NCBI RefSeq assembly: GCF_017592555.1
Contig: NZ_JAGFNS010000007.1
Span: 1 to 64,000 of the forward strand
DNA from: Actinoplanes flavus
GTDB lineage: Bacteria > Actinomycetota > Actinomycetes > Mycobacteriales > Micromonosporaceae
DNA length: 64,000 nt
Direction: 5' to 3'
Part shown: positions 1-10,909 of the stretch, in pieces
Numbering within the stretch: position 1 is the first letter of the stretch
Layout of the letters: each line of letters opens with the position of its first letter
Translations under genes and position numbers: made by a program
The notes under the pieces: generated by a model
Seen by the model: the letters and a program-made list of their open reading frames with translations, nothing else
What the model was told of the DNA's origin: nothing
Databases searched by the model: none

Positions 1-79
1 CCGAACCCGGTAGCTAAGCCCTCCAGCGCCGATGGTACTGCACTCGGGAGGGTGTGGGAGAGTAGGACGCCGCCGGACT
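1..79 (+). rRNA. rrf: 5S ribosomal RNA, 3' part (5' end outside window)
   Basis: The first ~79 bases match the 3' two thirds of an actinobacterial 5S rRNA. Visible landmarks are the CCGAACCCGG loop-B segment, the CCGATGGTACTGC helix region and the closing GGGAGAGTAGGACGCCGCC stretch before the 3' strand of the terminal helix. The gene is cut by the window edge. A strong terminator follows about 12 bases later, so this is the distal end of an rRNA operon. The exact 3' base is uncertain by a few nucleotides. Confidence 0.92.
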
Positions 80-90
80 CAACGTGATAG

Positions 91-125
91 AAAGGCCCAC
101 CCCGTACGGGGTGGGCCTTTCTTTT
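91..125 (+). terminator. rRNA operon intrinsic terminator
   Basis: A perfect 13-bp stem (AAAGGCCCACCCC / GGGGTGGGCCTTT, 91-103 and 108-120) encloses a GTAC tetraloop and is followed by TCTTTTTGCC. It lies directly behind the 5S rRNA and is a textbook rho-independent terminator. Confidence 0.93.
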
Positions 126-257
126 TGCCTTTTTTTGGCGACGGAACGCTCACGCCCGGCGGGCGCTGCACGGCTGGGACGGCGCAGCGCCTTGCGGGGA
201 CTCCCGGAACGGGGGTGGTGCGTTTGGGGGCGGGGACGTGCGTACCGGGAAAGGGTT

Positions 258-1211
258 TTAGCTTCGGGTTTGGGTGGCGGAACGGATCTGGAGCAGCAAA
301 GGGGCGGCTTCGGCGGGAGTGCGGTTCGGGAACATGGCCAGGGCCAGGCTGCCGTGGTCGGCCCAGCCGCAGACCGTCAGGTCGCCCTCGGGAGAATGGG
401 TGACTCCGCATTTCATGGTGCCGCCCAGATCGCCGGCTTCCACGTCTTTGATGTCGGTGACCGCGCCCTGGTCGTCGCCCACCAGGTCGAAGGCGGTGTC
501 CAGCTCGGAACTGGGGGACCAGATGAGCCTGGTGCCGCCGAAGAACAGGACGCTCTTCTCGTCGGCCCCGGTGTAGACGGCGCCCACCGCCTTGGTCATC
601 GGGATCTCCGCGGAGAGAGCGGTCTGCAGGTAGTCGGCGGTCGCGGTGGCCTCCTCGCTGTCGTCGAGGGTGAGCGAGCCGATGCTGGTCGGGGTGGCGA
701 GCGTCGCGTTGCGCTGGGAGTTGATCCGCCAGCCGAGGACGGCCATGGTGCCGGCTCCGGCGACCGTCACCGCGAGCAGGCTCGCCAGGACGATCGTGCG
801 GGTCCTGCTGCGGGGCTTCGCGGGGCGGGTGGTGTCGTCGCTCTCCGCAGTCAGACCGAACGCGTTGTCACCGTCCGGGTCGTCGGGGGTCGCGCTCAGT
901 TCCAGTGGGGTTTCACCGTCGGCCGGCGCTTCGGGCGCGCTGAAGAGTGAGCCGGCCGCGGGCGGCGGAGTCTCGATGAGCGCCGGGCCGTCTGCGGGCG
1001 GCGGAGTTTCGACGGGCGCCGGTCCAGCCGCGGGCCGCGGATTGTCGCTAGGCGCGGGGGTGGCCGCGGGCGGCGGGGTGTCGGCGGGGGCGGGTGATGG
1101 AGGGGTGCCGGGGTGGGGAGTGGGCTGGTCCGCGGGGGACTCCGCAGCGGGCCCGGGCTCCGCCTGCTCGGGGGAGGCGGGAGAGGGTGTGTGCTGACCG
1201 CGGTCCGACAT
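258..1211 (-). CDS. Anchored envelope protein with Pro-rich N-terminus and C-terminal Cys-x12-Cys domain
   Basis: A 317-residue protein of unknown function, read from ATG at 1211 to TAA at 258. Residues 1-135 are a Pro/Ala/Glu-rich low-complexity tail with repeated PPA-type units, presumably cytoplasmic. Residues ~140-161 form one membrane segment after a basic run (KPRSRTR). The remaining ~155 residues should be extracytoplasmic and end with the signature C268-x12-C281 followed by GWADHGSLA. The same layout, cysteine spacing and ADHGSLA motif recur in the protein at 18010-19215, so the two are paralogues. The two cysteines could form a disulfide (inference). The gene is monocistronic and divergent from valS, with only 125 bp between them. 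Confidence 0.85.
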   Translation of the reverse strand: MSDRGQHTPSPASPEQAEPGPAAESPADQPTPHPGTPPSPAPADTPPPAATPAPSDNPRPAAGPAPVETPPPADGPALIETPPPAAGSLFSAPEAPADGETPLELSATPDDPDGDNAFGLTAESDDTTRPAKPRSRTRTIVLASLLAVTVAGAGTMAVLGWRINSQRNATLATPTSIGSLTLDDSEEATATADYLQTALSAEIPMTKAVGAVYTGADEKSVLFFGGTRLIWSPSSELDTAFDLVGDDQGAVTDIKDVEAGDLGGTMKCGVTHSPEGDLTVCGWADHGSLALAMFPNRTPAEAAPLLLQIRSATQTRS

Positions 1212-1300
1212 CAGGCGAGCCTATCCGGTGGCGGCCGGTGCTGTGGGTGGTGGACGGGCCGATCACCCGGGGTGCCGGGGTCCTTCGGAGGAGGTGCGAA

Positions 1301-1336
1301 TTCGGGTCGGTGGGCGGGGATCCGTAGACTTGTCGG
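1301..1336 (+). promoter_or_regulatory. Candidate valS promoter giving a leaderless or near-leaderless mRNA
   Basis: A TAGACT hexamer (1325-1330) matches the actinobacterial -10 consensus TANNNT and lies 7 bases before the GTG start of valS. A weak -35-like TTCGGG sits 18 bp further upstream (1301-1306). A transcript starting the usual 6-8 bases after the -10 would begin at or next to the GTG, giving a leaderless message. This is inference from sequence only. Confidence 0.4.
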
Positions 1337-3963
<2,627 letters not shown>

Positions 3964-3967
<4 letters not shown>

Positions 3968-5295
3968 GCAACCCCGAGTACGACGAGGTCGAGGCCGCGC
4001 TGGACAAGCGCGGCTTCACCCGCATGGCCTTCGACATGCAGAAGATCCGGGATCTGATGGACGTGCTGGGCAGTCCGCAGCGGGCGTACCCGGCGATCCA
4101 CCTGACCGGGACCAACGGCAAGACCAGCACGGCGCGGATGATCGACGCGCTGCTGCGGGCGCACGGGCTGCACACCGGGCGCTACACCAGCCCCCACCTG
4201 GAAAGCGTCCGCGAGCGGATCAGCCTCGACGGGGAACCGGTGTCGGAGGAGCGGCTCGTCGCCACGTACGGCGAGGTGGCGCCGCTGGCCGAGCTCGTCG
4301 ACGCGCGTCACGCCGAGCCGCTCACCTACTTCGACATGACGACGGCCATGGCGTACGCGGCGTTCGCCGACGCGCCGGTGGACATCGCGGTCGTCGAGGT
4401 GGGGCTCGGCGGCGAGGAGGACGCCACCAACGTCATCGACGCCGGCGTGTGCGTGCTCACCCCGATCGGGCTCGACCACACCGAGTGGCTCGGCGACACG
4501 ATCGAGGACATCGCCTGGCACAAGGTGGGCATCATCCACCAGGGCGCCACCGTGATCACCGCGCTCCAGAACGAGGAGGCCATGCGGCCCATCCTCGAAC
4601 GGTGCGCCGACATGCAGGCCACCCTCGCCCGGGAGGGCAGCGAGTTCGGGGTGGTCGAACGGACCCAGGCGGTCGGCGGGCAGGTGCTCACCCTGCAAGG
4701 GCTCGGCGGCGTCTACGACGAGATCTTCCTGCCGCTCTTCGGCGCCCACCAGGCGCAGAACGCCGCGATCGCGCTCGCCGCCGTCGAGGCCTTCCTCGGC
4801 GCCGGCGCCGGCAAGCAACTCGATGTCGACCTGGTCCGGGAAGGGTTCGCCCAGGTGGACTCGCCCGGCCGGCTGGAACGGGTACGCAGCGCGCCCACCA
4901 TCCTGCTCGACGGCGCGCACAACCCGCACGGGATGGCCGCCACGGTCACCGCGCTGGAGGAGGAGTTCTCCTTCCGGCACCTGGTGGCGGTGGTGTCGGT
5001 GCTTGGCGACAAGGACGTCACCGGCCTTCTCGACCTGCTCGAACCGGTCGCCGCCAAGATCGTGGTGACGCAGAACAGCTCACCGCGCGCCATGCCCGCC
5101 GAAGAGCTGGGCCGGCTGGCGGTGGCCGTCTTCGGTGAGGACCGGGTCACGGTCACGGCCACCATGCCCGACGCCATCGAGGAGGCCGTCGTCCTGGCCG
5201 AGGAGGACGCCTCCGGGGACACCAGCGGCATCGCGGTGCTGATCACCGGATCGGTCGTCACCGTCGCCGACGCGCGGAAGCTGCTCAAACGATGA
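3964..5295 (+). CDS. folC: Bifunctional folylpolyglutamate synthase/dihydrofolate synthase
   Basis: A 443-residue Mur-ligase-family enzyme. It adds glutamate to dihydropteroate and to tetrahydrofolates, using ATP, in cytoplasmic folate metabolism. The P-loop GTNGKTS is at residues 49-55, the family signature around [13 protein letters not shown] follows, and the C-terminal ligase domain contains DGAHNPHGM. The ATG at 3964 is chosen because it overlaps the valS stop by four bases and gives the normal family N-terminus; the open frame continues upstream only as shadow sequence inside valS. The valS-folC pairing with translational coupling is common in actinobacteria, and folC itself overlaps the next gene by four bases. 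Confidence 0.96.
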
Positions 5296-5651
5296 GCGCC
5301 CCGCAAGAGCCTCGCCCCTCCGGGCTCAAGAACCCCCAAGCAGCGGTACGGGGACTCGGCGCCGGGACGCTGGCGCTGGAGACGGTCGTGCTGCTGCTCA
5401 TGGTGGCGCCCCTGAAGATGATCGCCGGGGACGACAGCGGCCCGGCGATCACCCTGGTGCTCGTCCTCGTCGTCCTGGCGATCGTGCTGGCCGGCAGCAT
5501 GAAACGGAGCTGGGCGTGGGCCGGCGGCACCGTGCTCCAGGTCCTGCTGCTGCTCGGCGGGTTCCTGCACTGGACCCTGGCCGCGGTCGGGCTGATCTTC
5601 GGGTTGACGTGGGCGTACGTGCTGCACGTACGCCGGACGATCCTGGGCTGA
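5292..5651 (+). CDS. DUF4233-family small membrane protein
   Basis: A 119-residue integral membrane protein with about three to four hydrophobic segments (residues ~24-45, 52-68, 74-90 and 93-110) and a basic C-terminus (HVRRTILG). Proteins annotated DUF4233 characteristically sit directly after folC in actinobacteria, and here the ATGA overlap with folC implies coupled translation. The biochemical role of the family is not known. A perfect hairpin follows immediately and probably ends the valS-folC operon. Confidence 0.85.
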   Translation: MSAPQEPRPSGLKNPQAAVRGLGAGTLALETVVLLLMVAPLKMIAGDDSGPAITLVLVLVVLAIVLAGSMKRSWAWAGGTVLQVLLLLGGFLHWTLAAVGLIFGLTWAYVLHVRRTILG

Positions 5652-5677
5652 CACCCGGTCCCGTCCGGGACCGGGTG
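5652..5677. terminator. Convergent hairpin between the folC operon and the VOC repeat protein
   Basis: A perfect 11-bp stem (CACCCGGTCCC / GGGACCGGGTG) with a 4-base loop fills the 33-bp gap between two convergent genes. There is no U-tract, so if it terminates it does so as a GC-rich actinobacterial-type bidirectional hairpin. Confidence 0.6.
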
Positions 5678-5684
5678 ACACCCG

Positions 5685-8600
5685 TCAGTGGATGGCCCGC
5701 CACTGGGTGATGGCGATGTTGTGGTTGTCCGGGTCGCGGAACGTCGCCGACCACAGCTCCAGCCGGTCGCCACGGTTCACCGGGCGCGGCGAGTGGACGA
5801 ACTTGACACCCTTCTCCCGCAACTCGGCGTGCACCGCCTCGATGTCGCCGACCTCCAAGTTCAGGTAGATCAGCCGGCCCGCGTCGGACGACAGGTTGTG
5901 CACCGTACGCAGCACCAGGCGGGTGTCGCCGGACGCCAGCACGGCACTGCCGTCGCCGTTGTCGATCTCGTGAAAGCCGAGCACGTCCCGGTAGAACTCG
6001 GTCGAGCGCGCCAGATCGGTGACCAGGATCGTGATGCCCACCCCGTGAATCGAGCCGGCCGGGCCCGGACGGGCGCTCGGATAGCCGGTGATCACCTCGG
6101 CGGCATGCTCGTCCGGCTCGTTACGGCCGGCGAAATCACCCCACGGGTTGCCGCCCTCCGGATGCGGTGCGACGGCCGCGCGGCCCACCGCCACACCCAG
6201 GATGCCGTCACGTAACGCCGACGTGCCCTTCGGCGGCTGTGCCGGAGGCGCGACGATGCCGTCGGCCACCGCGGGCGCCGCCTGCGGGGACGTCTCCGGG
6301 GCCGGTTCCGGATTGCCGCGCAACGGCAGATCCAGCGGAATGTCGACGTGGTCGCGGGACGGACGCGAGGCGGCCGGCGCCGGCGCGCTCGGGAACGGGC
6401 GGTCCGGGGCCGGGGCGGTCGGGGGCGTCGTCAGCGGGGCCGGCGAGGGCGTGGCGCGCTCCGGGCGGGGCCGCGCCGGGAACGCCACCGGGGTCGGCCC
6501 CGGCCCCGGCCTGGTGTCCGGCTCGTCCTCGGCGCCCGGCTCGGTGCCCGGCTGCACGAAGAACCGGGTTCGGCTGCCCAGCGGATGGGCGTCGACGTTC
6601 GGGGGAACCGGGGTGGGTTCCTCCTCCGGCTCCGCCCACGGGGAGGCCGTGGGACGCGCCCAGCGGTCGTCGTGGGGCGGCTGGGCGGGGGCGCTCGGTG
6701 CGGACTGCCGCGGCGCCGGGTGATCCGATGCCCCGGGGGCGGGCGCGGCCCAGCGTTCGGCGCCGCGGGGTGCGGTCGCCTGCGATGGCCGGGACCACGG
6801 CTCCCGGGGCGGTGCTTCGGCCCGAGCCGGGGGTGCCGCCTGGGCGGCCGTCTGTGGGCTGGGCCGGGCTGGCGTCTGGGCGGCCGTCTGTGGGCTGGGC
6901 TGGGCTGGCGTCTGGGCGCCGGCCTGTGGGCTGGGCGGAGCTGGCGTCTGGGCGCCGGCCTGTGGGCTGGGCCGGGCTGGCGCCTGGGCGGCCGTCTGTG
7001 GGCTGGGCCGTGCCGGGGCGGCCGTTTGCGGTGCGGGCCGGGCCGGGGGCGGGGGCGGTGCCGTGTGAGTCGGGCGGGGCACGCGCCTGGGCGGCGGTGG
7101 CGGGGCGTCGGCCGGGCGCGGGGCCGGAGGCGGTGGTGGCTTCAGGCCCTGGCTCCACGCATGGGGTGGTGGCGGGGGAGTGCCGATTCGGGGCGCCCGG
7201 GAAGCGGGCGAGACGGGATCGACCGGCCCGGCGCTGCGGCGTGGCCGCCGCGAGCCCTCGGGGGCCTGCGAAGACGGGTGCTCGGCGGGGACCGTCGGCG
7301 CGCTGGAGGTGGCCGTGGCCTCCGGGGCGGATCGCGGACCGGCGGCCTCACGATCGTGGCGACCTCGGTCGGAGGTGTCCGGACCAGCCGGGGTCTCACG
7401 GGGGATGCCGGGGACGGCTGCGCCGTCGGAGGGATGCGCCGGAGGGTCGATGTCGTCGGCTCGGCGGTGGGATGCCTGGCGCGGGATCGCCCCCGACCGG
7501 GACGAGGCCGCGGCGGTGCCGGCTGCGGCCGCGGTGCTGGAGCGCGCTGTGCGGGTGGGCGGGCCGTCCAGGTCCAGGTCGACGGCCGGGTCGGTGGCCT
7601 CCAGATCCAGGTCGACGGCCGAGTCGGTGTCTCTCGGGCCGAGATCGGCGGCCGAGTCGGTGTCCTCCAGATCGAGATCGACGACCGGATCGGCCTGGGG
7701 TTCGGCGTGGGTGTGGGCGCGGTGTGCGCCCGCTGTGCTGGTCTCGGGCCTCTCGGTGTCGGTCTCGTTCGCGTGAAGGCCGGACTGATGGACGGTGCTC
7801 TGAGGAGTCTCCGCTTCCGGGGCGGTCTGGGTGGACGGTGCACTGCCGCCGGCTTCGGTGGGCCGGCGCGGTCGGGGCGCCGGGGACGCGGCCCGGTTGC
7901 TCTCGGCCCGGTTGCTCTCGGCCTGGTTGGTCTCGGTCCAGCTGGTCTCGGCCCGGTTGCTTCCGGTCCGGTCGGTCTCGGTCCGGTTGCTTCCGGTCCG
8001 GTCGGTCTCGGCCCGGTTGCTCTCGGCCCGGTTGCTCTCGGCCCGGTCGGTCTCGGCCCAGTTGCTCTCGGCTCGGTTGGTCTCGGTCTGGTTGGTCTCG
8101 GCCCGGTTGGTCTCGCCCCGGTTGATTCCGGTCCGGTTGCTCTCGGTCCGGTCGGTCTCGGTCCGGTCGGGTTCGGCCGTGCTGGAGGCCTCGGTGGTGT
8201 GGAGATCAGCCGGTGGCGTGGAAGCCGACTCGGTTGATGTGCGCTGGGCCGGGGGCACGGTGGTGGCCGTCCTGGTGGTGCGGGACGCGGCCGGTGGGGT
8301 GTCGCGCTCGACCGTCGCGGTGGCGGAGGCGCTCCGGGGGCGTGGGCTCGGGCGGGAGCCCGGCGGGCGGGCGGTGGCCGAGGCGGTCGTGGTGCGGGGG
8401 CCGCTCGCCGGGCCGGGTCCGCCTGCGGACGGGTCGGAGAGGTCGGGGCCGGTGGCATCCGCCGGCGAGGTGGCGAAGGCCGCGCCGGACGGCGGTCCCG
8501 CGAACGACGCGGCGGGGCCGGGGGCCGGGCGGGCCGACGATGTGGGGCCCGGGGTCGGGCGCGGGCCGGCCGATGGGGTGGGGCCGGGGGCCGGGCGGGC

Positions 8601-9545
8601 CGACGATGTGGGGCCGGGGGCTGGGCGCGGGCCGGTCGACGGGCCGGGGCCGGGGCCTGGGCGCGGGCCCGCCGACGGGGTGGGGCCGGACGACGGGGTG
8701 GGGTCCGGGTCGTACGACGAGGTGGTGAAGTCTTCGGCGTGGTCGCGTGCACCGGACCGTGGCGGGTCGTCGAAGGCGGTGGACGCGCTGGCGGCGGCGG
8801 GGCCGAACGGGCGGGCCCGGCGGGGCAGCGGGGGCGGCTCCTCGTCGGTGCCGACCACCTGGCCTTCGACGATGGTGCCGGCGGGCGTGTCGCGGACCAC
8901 GACCGGCGTGGCGCTCCGGCGGCCGAACCCGCCGGAGGAGGCACGCGGGCCGGGCGGGGGTGGCGGGTCCTCGGTGGTGTCGACGTCCCACTCGCGGTCG
9001 CGGCCCTCCCAAGGGGCCGCGTCGGCGGGGCCGAGCAACTCGTCGTCGAGGTCGTCCGGTGGGAGGCCGTCGGTGGGGGCGGGAGGCGGCGGCGGGTCTC
9101 CGTCCAGGGGGCGGGCGACGGCGTCCTTCCAGTTGATCCGGACGCGGCGGGTGTCGTCGACGTCGACGGTGATCGGGACGGTCGTGCCCGGATCCGGCCA
9201 CTTCTCGATCGGCACCCGGGACTCGCGGACCGTGGCGTCGAAGGCGCCCAGGCCGGGCGCCACCACGATGAGGTCGATGGTGGCCCGCCCGTACGCCCCG
9301 ACCGGCGGCGGCTCGGTGATCGACCGCACCTCGGCGGTGCCCGCCACGGTGGCCCGGCCGCCGCGGCGCGACACGTTGAGGAAAGCGACCGCTATGGCGA
9401 TGGCGAGAACGGCGACGCCGAAGAAGGCGACGGCCGAACTGCGCATGCCGAGCCCGTAAACGATCACGAAGGCCGCCAGCGTGGCCATGATCGCCGCTAC
9501 CAGCTTGCGCGCCGGGGCGATTGGCCGGCCGGTCTGGTTCGCCAC
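5685..9545 (-). CDS. Giant Pro-rich repeat protein with N-terminal membrane anchor and C-terminal VOC (glyoxalase-like) domain
   Basis: A 1286-residue protein of unknown function. It starts at GTG 9545 behind a GGGAGG ribosome-binding site. Two hydrophobic segments (about residues 13-33 and 36-54) precede a small beta-rich domain (~60-150). About 1000 residues of Pro/Ala/Ser/Thr/Glu-rich low complexity follow, containing three tandem-repeat blocks with 22-, 5- and 12-residue periods. The last ~125 residues are a vicinal-oxygen-chelate domain: VGITILVTDLARSTEFYRDV opens it and DPDNHNIAITQW closes it. VOC proteins are normally short soluble enzymes or binding proteins, so this tethered architecture is odd. 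Substrate and localisation of the VOC domain are unknown. Single continuous frame, normal codon use. Confidence 0.82.
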   Translation of the reverse strand: MANQTGRPIAPARKLVAAIMATLAAFVIVYGLGMRSSAVAFFGVAVLAIAIAVAFLNVSRRGGRATVAGTAEVRSITEPPPVGAYGRATIDLIVVAPGLGAFDATVRESRVPIEKWPDPGTTVPITVDVDDTRRVRINWKDAVARPLDGDPPPPPAPTDGLPPDDLDDELLGPADAAPWEGRDREWDVDTTEDPPPPPGPRASSGGFGRRSATPVVVRDTPAGTIVEGQVVGTDEEPPPLPRRARPFGPAAASASTAFDDPPRSGARDHAEDFTTSSYDPDPTPSSGPTPSAGPRPGPGPGPSTGPRPAPGPTSSARPAPGPTPSAGPRPTPGPTSSARPAPGPAASFAGPPSGAAFATSPADATGPDLSDPSAGGPGPASGPRTTTASATARPPGSRPSPRPRSASATATVERDTPPAASRTTRTATTVPPAQRTSTESASTPPADLHTTEASSTAEPDRTETDRTESNRTGINRGETNRAETNQTETNRAESNWAETDRAESNRAESNRAETDRTGSNRTETDRTGSNRAETSWTETNQAESNRAESNRAASPAPRPRRPTEAGGSAPSTQTAPEAETPQSTVHQSGLHANETDTERPETSTAGAHRAHTHAEPQADPVVDLDLEDTDSAADLGPRDTDSAVDLDLEATDPAVDLDLDGPPTRTARSSTAAAAGTAAASSRSGAIPRQASHRRADDIDPPAHPSDGAAVPGIPRETPAGPDTSDRGRHDREAAGPRSAPEATATSSAPTVPAEHPSSQAPEGSRRPRRSAGPVDPVSPASRAPRIGTPPPPPHAWSQGLKPPPPPAPRPADAPPPPPRRVPRPTHTAPPPPPARPAPQTAAPARPSPQTAAQAPARPSPQAGAQTPAPPSPQAGAQTPAQPSPQTAAQTPARPSPQTAAQAAPPARAEAPPREPWSRPSQATAPRGAERWAAPAPGASDHPAPRQSAPSAPAQPPHDDRWARPTASPWAEPEEEPTPVPPNVDAHPLGSRTRFFVQPGTEPGAEDEPDTRPGPGPTPVAFPARPRPERATPSPAPLTTPPTAPAPDRPFPSAPAPAASRPSRDHVDIPLDLPLRGNPEPAPETSPQAAPAVADGIVAPPAQPPKGTSALRDGILGVAVGRAAVAPHPEGGNPWGDFAGRNEPDEHAAEVITGYPSARPGPAGSIHGVGITILVTDLARSTEFYRDVLGFHEIDNGDGSAVLASGDTRLVLRTVHNLSSDAGRLIYLNLEVGDIEAVHAELREKGVKFVHSPRPVNRGDRLELWSATFRDPDNHNIAITQWRAIH
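6846..7026 (-). repeat. 36-bp tandem repeat (12-residue Pro/Gln unit) in the VOC repeat protein
   Basis: The + strand motif TGTGGGCTGGG recurs at 6853, 6889, 6925, 6961 and 6997, an exact 36-bp period. On the coding strand this encodes 12-residue units of the type AQTPARPSPQTA. The period is a multiple of three, so copy-number change preserves the frame. Confidence 0.9.
7891..8175 (-). repeat. 15-bp tandem repeat, 19 units (pentapeptide ESNRA type) in the VOC repeat protein
   Basis: Nineteen consecutive 15-bp units of the form GYCCGGTYGSTYTCG run without interruption. On the coding strand they give a pentapeptide array of consensus E-(S/T)-(N/D)-R-(A/T). The array is highly charged and polar and lacks the A(D/N)LXX pattern of the known pentapeptide-repeat family, so it is more likely an extended linker or ligand array than a beta-helix (inference). 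Confidence 0.92.
8515..8690 (-). repeat. 66-bp tandem repeat (22-residue Gly-Pro-rich unit) in the VOC repeat protein
   Basis: The segment GGGCCGACGATGTGGGGCC occurs at 8531 and again at 8597, a 66-bp period, with degenerate flanking copies. The coding strand reads alternating GPRPAPGPTSSARP-like units, probably an extended polyproline-type linker. Confidence 0.75.
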
Positions 9546-9694
9546 TGTGGACCTCCCGGTTGTTCCCGTCAGGTTATGGCCCGGTGGTGCGTCCGCGAAA
9601 GTGCGGCAGTACGGACATCGCCGCTCGCCCCGTTCGCGGTACCGATAGGCTGAACTCCCCGCGTGTCGGCCTGTAGTGATAACGGAGGAACTGC

Positions 9695-10111
9695 GTGTCC
9701 AGCCCCACCGAGCGTTCGCTCGTCCTGATCAAGCCCGACGCGGTACGCCGCGGCCTGCTCGGCGAGATTCTGTCCCGTTTCGAGAGTAAGGGCCTGGTCA
9801 TTGAGGCGCTGGAGTTGCGCACGATGGACGGCTCCCTGGCCGACGCGCACTACGCCGAGCATGTGGACAAGGCCTTCTACCCGCCGCTGAAGGACTTTAT
9901 GACGAGTGGCCCGCTGGCGGCTCTGATCCTTTCCGGTGACTCGGCCGTCGAGGTGGTCCGGTCCATGATCGGCGCGACCGACGGCCGCAAGGCGGCCGCC
10001 GGCACGATCCGTGGTGACCTGGCACTCTCCAACCGGGAGAACCTGGTGCACGCCTCCGATTCCCCGGAGAGCGCCGAGCGCGAGCTGGCGCTCTGGTTCC
10101 CGAAGTTCTAG
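9695..10111 (+). CDS. ndk: Nucleoside diphosphate kinase
   Basis: A 138-residue enzyme that transfers the gamma phosphate of ATP to nucleoside diphosphates through a phospho-histidine. The catalytic histidine is H119 in the [15 protein letters not shown] signature, and the N-terminal [15 protein letters not shown] segment is typical. Length matches the family. The start is GTG, supported by GGAGGAA six bases upstream. It is divergent from the VOC repeat protein across 149 bp and convergent with the ABC permease gene, 12 bp away. Confidence 0.98.
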   Translation: MSSPTERSLVLIKPDAVRRGLLGEILSRFESKGLVIEALELRTMDGSLADAHYAEHVDKAFYPPLKDFMTSGPLAALILSGDSAVEVVRSMIGATDGRKAAAGTIRGDLALSNRENLVHASDSPESAERELALWFPKF

Positions 10112-10123
10112 ATCTGACAGTCG

Positions 10124-10909
10124 TTACAGGGTCTCCAGGCTGGCCCGGCGACGAGATTCGGCCTCGAAGACCTTGAGCAGGAGCGCGGCGAGGACCGCGT
10201 AGCCGGCGCCGACCAGCAGTTCCCGGCCCAGCGCGGGCGCGGCCGCTTCGAGGCCGCGCCCGGCGGCGAGCAGCCGGGCCGCTTCCGCCGCGTGGGTGAT
10301 CGGCAGCAGCTGTCCGACAGTGATCATCCAGTCGGGCAGTCCGTCGCGCGGCACGTTGACCCCGGTCAGCAGGAGCAGCAGCGCGGCCGACACGTTGGAG
10401 ACCACCCACACGTCGCGGAACCGCAGACCCAGCGCGCCGAGCGCGAGCCCGAAGAAGCCGCAGGCCAGGGAGCCGGCGGCCAGGGCCAGCGCCAGGCCGG
10501 GCAGGGCCGTGACGGGGATCCGCAGGCCGAGCAGCAACACGCCCATGAGCAGCGTGAACGCGGCGATGAGCAGGCCGTTTCCGGCGTACGGCAGCACCCG
10601 GCCCCAGAACACCACGGTCCGGCTGCGCGGGGACAGCAGCACGTGGCCGAGGGTGCCGTAGCGGCGCTCGTTGGCCACCGCCATCGTCCCGCCGAACACG
10701 CAGGCGGTGGACGCGGCCAGCACCGCGTTGCCGACGATGAAGAACCGGTCGTCGGCCACCTGCAACTGCCGCCCCAGATAGGCGAAGAACAGCAGTTGGA
10801 AGGTGGGGCCGGCGAGCAGCGTCCCGGTGTACATGGCGGGGGTGGTCCAGTTGAACAGGGCCCGGTACGCCAGCGCGCCCCCGATGCCCATCAGCCTCAG
10901 TGTCCTCAT
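10124..10909 (-). CDS. ABC-2 type transporter permease (distal)
   Basis: A 261-residue membrane protein with about six hydrophobic segments, resembling the DrrB/NodJ-type ABC-2 permeases that pair with the ATPase encoded two genes upstream. The start is ATG at 10909, which overlaps the TGA of the preceding permease gene (ATGA). The open frame extends far upstream only as a shadow of that gene. The sequence RYGTLGHVLLSPRSRTVVFWGRVL resembles the conserved cytoplasmic coupling region of ABC-2 permeases. Two non-identical permeases probably form a heterodimeric channel. Substrate unknown. Confidence 0.85.
   Translation of the reverse strand: MRTLRLMGIGGALAYRALFNWTTPAMYTGTLLAGPTFQLLFFAYLGRQLQVADDRFFIVGNAVLAASTACVFGGTMAVANERRYGTLGHVLLSPRSRTVVFWGRVLPYAGNGLLIAAFTLLMGVLLLGLRIPVTALPGLALALAAGSLACGFFGLALGALGLRFRDVWVVSNVSAALLLLLTGVNVPRDGLPDWMITVGQLLPITHAAEAARLLAAGRGLEAAAPALGRELLVGAGYAVLAALLLKVFEAESRRRASLETL

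Noticed and set aside
7891..8175. CRISPR or non-coding repeat array
   Set aside because: A 15-bp unit with no spacers inside a continuous coding frame; it is a peptide repeat.
6348..8237. Plus-strand 629-residue Gly/Arg-rich open frame opposite the VOC repeat protein
   Set aside because: The repeat arrays with periods divisible by three keep several frames open on both strands. Only the minus-strand frame ends in a real domain (VOC) and begins with a ribosome-binding site.
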